From NCBI GenBank assembly GCA_028278555.1, contig JANQEA010000064.1:124001-188000 (forward strand): 64,000 nt of DNA, written 5' to 3'. Numbering within the stretch: position 1 is the first letter of the stretch; each line of letters starts with the position of its first letter. A program made the translations under genes and the position numbers. The notes under the pieces are model-generated. The model made no database searches. It had not been told where the DNA came from and saw only the letters and a list, made by a program, of their open reading frames with translations. The stretch comes from Candidatus Bipolaricaulota bacterium. Its GTDB lineage: Bacteria > Bipolaricaulota > Bipolaricaulia > UBA7950 > UBA9294. Shown here in pieces: positions 58,053 to 64,000 of the stretch.

Positions 58053-59302
58053 GTCGATTCTCCCCCTCCGGCAGCGAGGGCCGCGCGCGCCTGTCGAGTG
58101 ATCACGCTCTTCCCCTTGGGCGGAGACATCCGCTCCACGCTGATCGATGTGCACTGGTTGAACAGCGCGAACCGGGCCAACGCATCTCCAAGACGGATCA
58201 GGAACTCCTCGGGCGGCTCAAACCACGGCTCGATCCAGATCTTCCGAACGATCAACCGCTCTGCCTTCCGGTCCGCCTTCGCGTCGAGCCGTGCGACGAG
58301 CCGGTCGCCGTAGAGGATCGGGAGCACGAAGTAACCGTACTTCCGCTTCGCCTCGGGAACGTAACACTCGATCGTGTACTCGAAGTCGAAGAGCCACTCG
58401 ATCCGCGGCCGCTGAATGATCAGACCATCGAACGGTGAGAGGATGTGGACGTGCGGCGGGATCGGTCGATCGAACGTCGTCTCGAGCCGCTCGGCGAGTG
58501 CGTAGTACGCGCGATCGGTCCTCCCTTCGATCTCGACGGGGACGACCTCCCCGTCCTCGACCAGACCGTCGAGCGCTTCCCGGACGATCGGCTTCGCCGC
58601 AACCTTGACGAACTCGAGGACCTCTCGATCTCGCGCGACGCCGAGCGACCGGAGTGCACGGCGAACCTGGAACCGTCCGCAGGCCTCGTCGGACGGCGGC
58701 GATCGATCGACGTCCAGCGGAAGGATTCGCTCGGTCAGATCATAGACCTTCTGGAAGTTCCGCCGCTCGGCGATCATCAGATCGCCCTGCCAGAAGAGGA
58801 GTTCGAGCGCCCGCTTCGCCGGCTTCCAATCCCACCACGTTCCACGCTTCGTTCCGGGAGGCGGCTCGAAGTCCTTCGACGCAAGCGAACCCTCGGATCG
58901 GATCCGTGCATGGACTGCTTCGATCACATCGGAGTGCTTCGCCCGCCACTCGCGCATCCAGGGCGGTCCCTCGGCACGAATGCGGTTCATCTGCGGGACG
59001 TAGTAGCGATAGTCCGACATCGGCACGTACGCCATCGCATGCGCCCAGTACTCGAAGACACGTCGATCGGCCGCCTGCAGGTCGTGGAGCATCGCCGTGG
59101 TGTAGTCCGGCCGCCTTGTCCAGAGCGTGTGGTGGTGAGCCCGGGCGACGGCGGCGATCGTATCGATCTGGACGTAGCCAAGCCGCTCGATCGCCTCGGC
59201 AACGCCCTCCTTCCCTTCAGGAAGGGATTCGAGCCCGTCCAGGAGCTGGCCGTGCAGGGCCAGCCGGCGGGCCTCGGCGAGAGAGATCTTCGCTCCGCGC
59301 AT
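58049..59302 (-). CDS. YcaQ-like winged-helix DNA glycosylase
   Basis: The 417-residue protein matches the HTH_42/YcaQ family: SLAEARRLALHG, the active-site QxD in GYVQIDTIAAVARAHHHTLWTR, WAHAMAYVPMSDY, and a C-terminal SPFDGLIIQRPRIEWLFDFEYTIECYVPEAKRKYGYFVLPILYGDRLVARLDAKADR. E. coli YcaQ and AlkX/AlkZ relatives unhook crosslinked or alkylated DNA. QID is intact, so it should be catalytically competent. Genes here include no toxin cluster, unlike AlkZ of Streptomyces. Confidence 0.88.
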   Translation of the reverse strand: MRGAKISLAEARRLALHGQLLDGLESLPEGKEGVAEAIERLGYVQIDTIAAVARAHHHTLWTRRPDYTTAMLHDLQAADRRVFEYWAHAMAYVPMSDYRYYVPQMNRIRAEGPPWMREWRAKHSDVIEAVHARIRSEGSLASKDFEPPPGTKRGTWWDWKPAKRALELLFWQGDLMIAERRNFQKVYDLTERILPLDVDRSPPSDEACGRFQVRRALRSLGVARDREVLEFVKVAAKPIVREALDGLVEDGEVVPVEIEGRTDRAYYALAERLETTFDRPIPPHVHILSPFDGLIIQRPRIEWLFDFEYTIECYVPEAKRKYGYFVLPILYGDRLVARLDAKADRKAERLIVRKIWIEPWFEPPEEFLIRLGDALARFALFNQCTSISVERMSPPKGKSVITRQARAALAAGGGEST

Positions 59303-59401
59303 GGTAGCGTGATTCTGACGAAGAGAGCGATCCGTTCAAGGGACCTTGCGGAGCCTGCGCGCCGGACCTACGATCTGGTGGGAATAGGAGGCGTGATAAG
59401 C

Positions 59402-60415
59402 GTGAGCGAGCGAGCAGCGCCCTGCTACACGATCGACCCCGCCGCCCACGGGCGATTCGACGAGCGCCAGACCGTGTTCATGCGGCGGCACTGGGACCGA
59501 GAGGCTTCGTTCTTCGAATCGGAATACCGGAGCGGCGCCGCGGCCCGAATCGGAAGCGACGAACCCGGCTACTCCCGGATCGACTTCGCCCGGATCCTCG
59601 CCTCCTGGACAGTGCACGATTGCTTCGGCGGTGCCTTCTCCTGGAAGCGACTCGGCCAGGCCGACACAGCGATGATGCAGCTCGGTCGCCACCCGGTCGA
59701 CGACCCGGCAGAGATGAGCGCCGCAGTGAAGGAGACGGCCCGGATGTTCGGGGCCGATCTCGTCGGGATCTGCCGCGTCGACGAGCGCTGGATCTACTCC
59801 CACGACCGGAGCGGAGATCCGATCGACATCCCGGCCGAGGCTCGAACCGCCATCGTGATGGGCATTGCCATGGACCGCGACGCGGTGATGACCTCGCCCG
59901 CGTATCGATCGGCCGCAGCGACCGGGACCGGATACTCGAAGATGGCGTTCGCGATCGCCTGCATGGCCGAGTTCCTCCGGAACCTTCGCTACACCGCCCT
60001 CCCGATGGGCAACGACACCGCGCTCAGCATCCCCCTCGCGATCGACGCGGGGCTCGGCCAGCTCGGACGGAACGGCCTGCTGATCACGCCGGAGTACGGA
60101 TCGTGCGTCCGGCTCTGCAAGGTGTTCACCGATCTGCCGCTCGAGCCGGATCGACCGATCGACTTCGGTCTGACCGAGGCATGCCGCGTATGCAGCCGAT
60201 GCGCCGAGGCGTGCGAGGGGGAGGCGATCAGCGGGGCGCGCGAGCCATCGTTCGAGGTCGCCTGCCCGTCGAACGCCCCTGGCGTCCTCCGATGGGCCGT
60301 CAACGCCGACCGCTGCTACGACTTCTGGATCCGAAACACCGCCGCCTGCTCGAACTGTATCGCCGCCTGCCCCTACACGTCGGGCGGTACGCCGAGCGAG
60401 GAAATAGCGACCTAG
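59402..60415 (+). CDS. Reductive-dehalogenase-like corrinoid/Fe-S protein (no Tat signal)
   Basis: The 337-residue protein resembles the catalytic C-terminal part of reductive dehalogenases (and epoxyqueuosine reductase): GRNGLLITPEYGSCVRLCKVFTDLPLEPD, the first 4Fe-4S motif CRVCSRCAEAC and the second CSNCIAACPY, with an upstream CYDFW Cys. The N-terminal Tat signal of respiratory enzymes is missing and no anchor gene (rdhB) is near, so it is cytosolic. Start GTG 59402 (GGAGG 10 nt upstream) is preferred; GTG 59393 is possible. Substrate unknown. Its stop shares CTAG with the opposite gene. Confidence 0.82.
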   Translation: MSERAAPCYTIDPAAHGRFDERQTVFMRRHWDREASFFESEYRSGAAARIGSDEPGYSRIDFARILASWTVHDCFGGAFSWKRLGQADTAMMQLGRHPVDDPAEMSAAVKETARMFGADLVGICRVDERWIYSHDRSGDPIDIPAEARTAIVMGIAMDRDAVMTSPAYRSAAATGTGYSKMAFAIACMAEFLRNLRYTALPMGNDTALSIPLAIDAGLGQLGRNGLLITPEYGSCVRLCKVFTDLPLEPDRPIDFGLTEACRVCSRCAEACEGEAISGAREPSFEVACPSNAPGVLRWAVNADRCYDFWIRNTAACSNCIAACPYTSGGTPSEEIAT

Positions 60416-61269
60416 CTGTTGGCGAACCAGCCGTTCACGTCGGCGTACCCGAGTTCGCCGCGGAGCATCTGCTCGTAGGTTCCTTCCGCAAGCCACTCGC
60501 GCGCCATCCGCTGTAGCTCCCAGAGGGCCGTCCGCATCGGTCGCGGCCCGAAGCTGAGGCGGGCGACGCCGATCTCCTTCAGGCGGCCGATCGAGGGCGT
60601 CCGTTCCCCGGCGATGACGTTCAGTGGGCCGCCGAGCCCCTCGACGAGCCGGACGAGCTCCTCCTCGGACAGATTCCCCATGTCCGGGACGAAGACACAG
60701 TCCGCGCCAGCGGCCAGGTACGCGTTCCCCCGCTCGATCGCGCACCCGACCCGATCCCCGACGGTCTTGACCAGAAAGACGTCGGTTCGGGCGTTGATCA
60801 CCAAGGGGACGCCTTCTGCCTCGGCCATCGCGCGGATCGCCGCGATCTTCGCGTGCTGGGAGGAGACATCGAACAGCGTCGTGTAGTGGTCGATCCCGCA
60901 GCCGGAGAGGCTGTCCTCGAGGTTGATCCCGGCGGCGCCCGCCTCGAGGACGGCCCGCGCCGCGAGAGCGACCTGTTCCGGTGAATCGGCGTATCCAGCC
61001 TCGATGTCGGCACTGACCGGGATGTCGACCCGCGCGGCAATCCTTCGCACAATCGCCGCCGTCTCCTCGATGCTGATCCGCTGCCCATCCGGGTAGCCGA
61101 GCGTCGAGGCGATCCCGGCGCTCGTCGTCCCGACGGCGGGGAAACCCTCTTCCTCGTAGAGCTTCGCGCTGACAACGTCCCAGACGTTGGGAAGGAGCAA
61201 GACCTCTTCACCGTGGTGAAGGCGGCGAAACGCCTCGGCCCTCGCCGCCAGCTCGTGCACGCTCATCAT
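60412..61269 (-). CDS. Isocitrate lyase/PEP mutase superfamily enzyme
   Basis: The 285-residue TIM-barrel protein shows the family pattern: NVWDVVSAKLYEEEGFPAVGTTSAGIA, SADIEAGYAD, GAAGINLEDS and VINARTDVF. Close members are phosphonopyruvate hydrolase, oxaloacetate decarboxylase and 2-methylisocitrate-lyase-like enzymes that cleave C-C or C-P bonds; Cys in the lyase KKCGH motif is absent. AGGAGG precedes the start, which overlaps the stop of the OYE gene. The two are cotranscribed. Confidence 0.88.
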   Translation of the reverse strand: MMSVHELAARAEAFRRLHHGEEVLLLPNVWDVVSAKLYEEEGFPAVGTTSAGIASTLGYPDGQRISIEETAAIVRRIAARVDIPVSADIEAGYADSPEQVALAARAVLEAGAAGINLEDSLSGCGIDHYTTLFDVSSQHAKIAAIRAMAEAEGVPLVINARTDVFLVKTVGDRVGCAIERGNAYLAAGADCVFVPDMGNLSEEELVRLVEGLGGPLNVIAGERTPSIGRLKEIGVARLSFGPRPMRTALWELQRMAREWLAEGTYEQMLRGELGYADVNGWFANS

Positions 61270-62504
61270 CCATCGTCCTCCTCGGTTCGGCGACGGGTAT
61301 GCGTCTCGACCCAGCCGGAGAGCCACGCGTCGGCCTCCTTCAGCCGTTCTGGTTCGTGGTCAATCAAACACCGAACGTCCCGCGGTTTCCCGGCCCGGAT
61401 GCCCGTGACCATGTCGTAGATGCATCCATTGCACGAGACGCAGGCCGGCCCGCTCGGCCCGCGCCCCTCGCGCCATCGGTGCGGGAGATCCGGCTCGCGG
61501 ATCAACGGACGGGAGATCGCGATGTAGTCAGCGTCCCCGTCGGTCAGGATCGATTCGATCCGCTCGACGTCTCGATTCCCTCCGCCGAGGATCACCGGCA
61601 CGTCGGCATCGAGGGCCCGTGCGTACGGGAGGAAGTAACTCTGTTTGGCCGGATCCGCAATCCCGACGTGCGACTCGGGAGCCGGCACGGGCGGGAAGCC
61701 GAGATCCTCTTCGGGGCGGAGGAGGCACTCCCACAGGCCGCCGCTGATCTCGATCGCGTCGATCCCGGCCTCGGCAAGGAGGGCAGCCTGCTCCTTCAGG
61801 GCGGGGAGATCGAGCCCTTCGTCAAGGTAGTCGGTTCCGTTCATTTTGATCAGGATCGGGAAGTCGCCGACGCGCTCCCGGGCCGCCGCGACGATCTCGC
61901 GGATCAGCCGCGTCCGCCCTGCCGGCGAGCCGCCGTGGGCATCGCTCCGCCGATTCGAATACGGGGAGAGGAAACGGCAGAGAAAGCTCCCGTGCGCAGC
62001 ATGGAGCTGGACACCGTCGAACCCGTCGCTGCGCACCCCTTCGATGGCCATCGCGAAGCACTCGACCAACGCGCGGATCTCGCCGACTTCGAGCGCCCGA
62101 GGACGCTTCCCGGTAAACGGCGAGACCACGTCCGAAGGCGCGACACCAGGGATTCCGGTGCTCACCTGGGCGACGATCCGCGCTCCGGGCGCGATCGCGT
62201 GAACCTCGTCGGCCAGCCGGTCAAACCCGTCGATCCGAACGCCGTCGTAGGTCGACTCGGCGGCTGATCCGAGGTTCGATCGCGCCTCCTTCGGCACGAC
62301 GTCGAAGTCTCCAACGACGATCGTGCCGGCGCCGCCTGCTGCGAGCCGTCGATAGATCTCGAGGGTGTCGTCGCCGAGCCGGCGCGAGAAGACCATCGGC
62401 GGATCCCACGTCCCGGATCGGACGATCCGATTCTCCGGCGTTATCGAGCCGATCTTCCCGGGCGAGAAGAGCCTGTACCCGGAGCGTTGGCGTGTCTCGT
62501 CCAT
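61266..62504 (-). CDS. Old-yellow-enzyme-family NADH:flavin oxidoreductase with 4Fe-4S motif
   Basis: The 412-residue protein is an FMN TIM-barrel oxidoreductase: LFSPGKIGSITPENRIV, DGVQLHAAHGSFLCRFLSPYSNRRSDAHGGS and ILGGGNRDVERIESIL. Beyond the barrel CVSCNGC with a further C in DVRC gives a cluster motif as in 2,4-dienoyl-CoA reductase-type members, but the C-terminal flavin/NAD domain of those enzymes is absent. It reduces an activated C=C bond. GGAGG precedes the ATG. Paired with a PEP-mutase-family enzyme downstream. Confidence 0.88.
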   Translation of the reverse strand: MDETRQRSGYRLFSPGKIGSITPENRIVRSGTWDPPMVFSRRLGDDTLEIYRRLAAGGAGTIVVGDFDVVPKEARSNLGSAAESTYDGVRIDGFDRLADEVHAIAPGARIVAQVSTGIPGVAPSDVVSPFTGKRPRALEVGEIRALVECFAMAIEGVRSDGFDGVQLHAAHGSFLCRFLSPYSNRRSDAHGGSPAGRTRLIREIVAAARERVGDFPILIKMNGTDYLDEGLDLPALKEQAALLAEAGIDAIEISGGLWECLLRPEEDLGFPPVPAPESHVGIADPAKQSYFLPYARALDADVPVILGGGNRDVERIESILTDGDADYIAISRPLIREPDLPHRWREGRGPSGPACVSCNGCIYDMVTGIRAGKPRDVRCLIDHEPERLKEADAWLSGWVETHTRRRTEEDDG

Positions 62505-62549
62505 CGGGCAGCCTCCTTCAGGGAGTCAGACGACCGAGATCCTATCGTA

Positions 62550-62564
62550 AATTCACGGTGAATT
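62550..62564. promoter_or_regulatory. 15-bp palindrome upstream of the OYE operon
   Basis: AATTCAC-G-GTGAATT is a perfect inverted repeat in an AT-rich stretch 46 nt upstream of the ATG at 62504. A further GTGAAT occurs at 62591-62596. It has the size of a dimeric regulator site; the regulator is unknown. Confidence 0.45.
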
Positions 62565-62664
62565 CAATCCGGAGTATCCTTTCTATTAGGTGAATCAGTC
62601 CATGAACAGAAAGGCGAATATCGTATTTTAACGATCCGACACTAAGAGGGACTTCGCAAAGCAA

Positions 62665-62698
62665 GACGGCCACGCAATCTCCCGATTGCATGGCCGTC
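62665..62698 (-). terminator. Rho-independent terminator of the PKD lipoprotein gene
   Basis: An 8-bp stem (62665-62672 with 62691-62698) continues, after one mismatch, with GCAATC/GATTGC around a 4-nt loop, followed on the minus strand by TTGCTTTGC. It lies 22 nt past the stop of the minus-strand gene. Confidence 0.75.
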
Positions 62699-62720
62699 AT
62701 CGTCTACTCAACCGGTCAGG

Positions 62721-63374
62721 CTACAACAGTGTAACGCTCCAGCTCTCCCCTTCTTGGCCCGTGTTGTCGTCCCACCAGAGCCCCTCCATTCGCGTCTCTG
62801 ATAGATCGAGGTCTCCGCGCAAGATCAGGTCGAACCCCGCACAGTTGATCTGGACCTCTCGGGTAATCGGATTGTACGCTCCGCCGGTCAATGGCTGCGT
62901 CACATTCGCGATCGTCATCGTCCCGCTGATGTTCCCTGCCGCCGAGTGGTTGAGATCGAGCGAAAGAGCGATCGGAACGAAGAAAATGTTGGTAATGGAG
63001 CCAGTCCAGAGGCCGTCGACGCTCGCGGTGACTGTGATTGTCCGGGTTATCGTCGCCGTTGCACCTGCATCGTCGGTGACCGTCAACCGAACCGTATACG
63101 TTCCGCCCTTCTCGTACTCATGCCTCGGGTTCTGGGCGGCAGACGTGTCGAAATCGCCGAAGTCCCAGTTCCACGCGACGATTCCGCCGCCACCGAACAG
63201 TCCGCCCGCATCCGTCGACAAGTCGGTGAACTGCACGTCGAACCGTGCCATCGGATCCGATGGTGTCCAGGTGAAATTGACAACCGGATCTTGGTTGAAC
63301 AGAGAACAGCCGGCCAGCGCCGCGACGGCGGCGACCAGCACCCCAACCTTCAGCCCTAGGATCGTACGCTTCAT
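62721..63374 (-). CDS. PKD-domain lipoprotein
   Basis: The 217-residue protein has a lipoprotein signal peptide (VLVAAVAALAGCSLF, anchor Cys in AGC). A PKD domain (about 30-118: VVNFTWTPSDP, IVAWNWDFGDFDTS, YEKGGTYTVRLTVTDDAGATATI) and a C-terminal beta-rich domain of about 100 residues (VDGLWTGSITNIF to GESWSVTLL) follow. PKD domains are extracellular, protein-binding modules. A perfect extended -10 and a GGGGGCG site stand upstream, and a terminator follows, so it is a single-gene unit. Confidence 0.85.
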   Translation of the reverse strand: MKRTILGLKVGVLVAAVAALAGCSLFNQDPVVNFTWTPSDPMARFDVQFTDLSTDAGGLFGGGGIVAWNWDFGDFDTSAAQNPRHEYEKGGTYTVRLTVTDDAGATATITRTITVTASVDGLWTGSITNIFFVPIALSLDLNHSAAGNISGTMTIANVTQPLTGGAYNPITREVQINCAGFDLILRGDLDLSETRMEGLWWDDNTGQEGESWSVTLL

Positions 63375-63403
63375 CTCGCCCCCTTAAGGTCCAGTCCGTG
63401 CGC

Positions 63404-63409
63404 ATTATA
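63404..63409 (-). promoter_or_regulatory. Extended -10 promoter of the PKD lipoprotein
   Basis: TGCTATAAT on the minus strand is a perfect extended -10, 30 nt before the ATG at 63374. The -35 is weak. Confidence 0.6.
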
Positions 63410-63467
63410 GCACGCGGGACGTTGCGGAATCCCTAGGGGAGGCGAATGGGGCTGTTCTTCACCCAGG

Positions 63468-64000
63468 CTATTCGCCGGAGCGGAAGAGACTGTGGAGGAG
63501 GTACTGCTGCAAATCGGCGAGCTTCTCCAGCGCCGAGGCGAGTTTAATCCTGTACTCGATCGGGAACGGCGTCGATCGCTTGCTCCGGATCCGGCTCAGA
63601 TCGATCTTCGGGATCGGATCGTTCTCCCGTTGGCTCGCGTCGAGCGAGACGTAGCTGAGCGCCTCACGCGCCTTGAAGATCTCGGTCAGCCCCTCTTCGG
63701 TGATGTTGACCGTGTCGGCCAACTGACCGAGGCTCGGGAGCTGTCCCGTCTCGCGGAGGAGCCGCGCCTCGGCGACCTCGATCTGCCGATTCAGGTCGCG
63801 CATCCAGTTCGGCACGGCGGCTTGCTTCACTTGATCGCGGATGTGATTCCGGATTTCGCCCTTGATCAGGTTCTCCGCGTACTCGCGGAACGACTTCCCG
63901 CGCGAGAGATCGAAGTTGTAGACCGCGTTGAGCAGGCCAAGGTATCCCGGCCGGAAGAGCTCCTCGCTGCCGAAGCCGCTCGTGGCAAAGCTACTGGCGA
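63468..64000 (-). CDS. Sigma-70-family factor, partial and lacking region 4.2
   Basis: The frame enters from the right edge, so the N-terminus is missing; 177 residues are present. Region 2 is recognisable from GFGSEELFRPGYLGLLNAVYNFDLSRGKSFREYAENLIKGEIRNHIRDQ (RNA polymerase and -10 contacts). Region 3 follows (RQIEVAEARLLRETGQLPSLGQLADTV, KAREALSYVSLD). The end, LASALEKLADLQQYLLHSLFRSGE, corresponds to the start of region 4 but stops before the -35-binding HTH. Neither other frame downstream encodes the missing helix. It resembles sporulation/stress sigma factors; it may be an altered or decayed factor. Confidence 0.78.
   Translation of the reverse strand, partial: ASSFATSGFGSEELFRPGYLGLLNAVYNFDLSRGKSFREYAENLIKGEIRNHIRDQVKQAAVPNWMRDLNRQIEVAEARLLRETGQLPSLGQLADTVNITEEGLTEIFKAREALSYVSLDASQRENDPIPKIDLSRIRSKRSTPFPIEYRIKLASALEKLADLQQYLLHSLFRSGE

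Noticed and set aside
1..64000. tRNA, rRNA, CRISPR arrays, insertion sequences, prophage
   Set aside because: Read for conserved tRNA arms, direct repeats with spacers, transposase motifs and phage genes on both strands; none could be supported by eye.

Overview
The window is GC-rich bacterial chromosome, gene-dense (about 61 protein genes, few gaps over 150 bp), with strong GGAGG-type ribosome binding sites and frequent 4-nt ATGA overlaps. The gene content points to an anaerobic or microaerophilic heterotroph that makes hopanoids and uses the MEP isoprenoid pathway: a glycyl-radical enzyme with its activase, rubrerythrin, a corrinoid demethylase module, a molybdopterin oxidoreductase, a reductive-dehalogenase-like protein, Dxr and IspH. 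Promoters that can be read by eye follow a sigma-70 pattern (TTGnnn, 16-18 bp, TAnnnT). Phylum cannot be fixed from this sequence; a candidate phylum such as Bipolaricaulota/Acetothermia or a Chloroflexota-like lineage would fit but is a guess. No tRNA, rRNA, CRISPR array, insertion sequence or phage gene was seen.

Layout. 0-18.6 kb is a catabolic island. A FadR-type GntR regulator, an amidohydrolase and a thioesterase/BAAT-like hydrolase lie on the minus strand. A 13-gene plus-strand run follows: peptide-type ABC transporter without ATPase genes, C45 acyltransferase/hydrolase, FAD dehydrogenase with a 2Fe-2S partner, degenerate M24 protein, ATC-hydrolase-like protein, M24 peptidase, corrinoid protein, UroD-type methyltransferase, amidohydrolase, and molybdopterin oxidoreductase fused to a ferredoxin module. 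Its substrate is unknown; it looks like import and stepwise breakdown of a methylated, amide-containing compound.

18.6-26 kb is mixed: DUF1697, a beta-helix protein, a membrane-anchored OmpR-type regulator, a beta-lactamase-fold lipoprotein, and small enzymes. 26.8-33 kb carries a probable hydroxyproline island: two-subunit aconitase X, a proline-racemase-family trans-3-hydroxyproline dehydratase (Cys/Thr type), and a HypD-like glycyl-radical enzyme plus activase. 33-38.5 kb holds rubrerythrin, a DOMON lipoprotein, an Rrf2 regulator and a large secreted beta-helix/Ig-like repeat protein behind a structured leader. 38.5-44.5 kb looks like a cAMP module: a double-cyclase/AAA/TPR protein, a GAF protein and a stand-alone cyclic-nucleotide-binding protein.

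44.5-57.4 kb is isoprenoid and hopanoid synthesis: dxr on the minus strand, then a histidine kinase and two response regulators leading directly into polyprenyl synthase, hpnH, hpnG, shc, ispH, yjbQ, hpnC, hpnD and hpnE. 57.4-64 kb has a YcaQ-like protein, a reductive-dehalogenase homologue, a PEP-mutase-family enzyme, an OYE-family flavoenzyme, a PKD lipoprotein and a sigma factor that lacks its promoter -35-reading region and runs off the window end.
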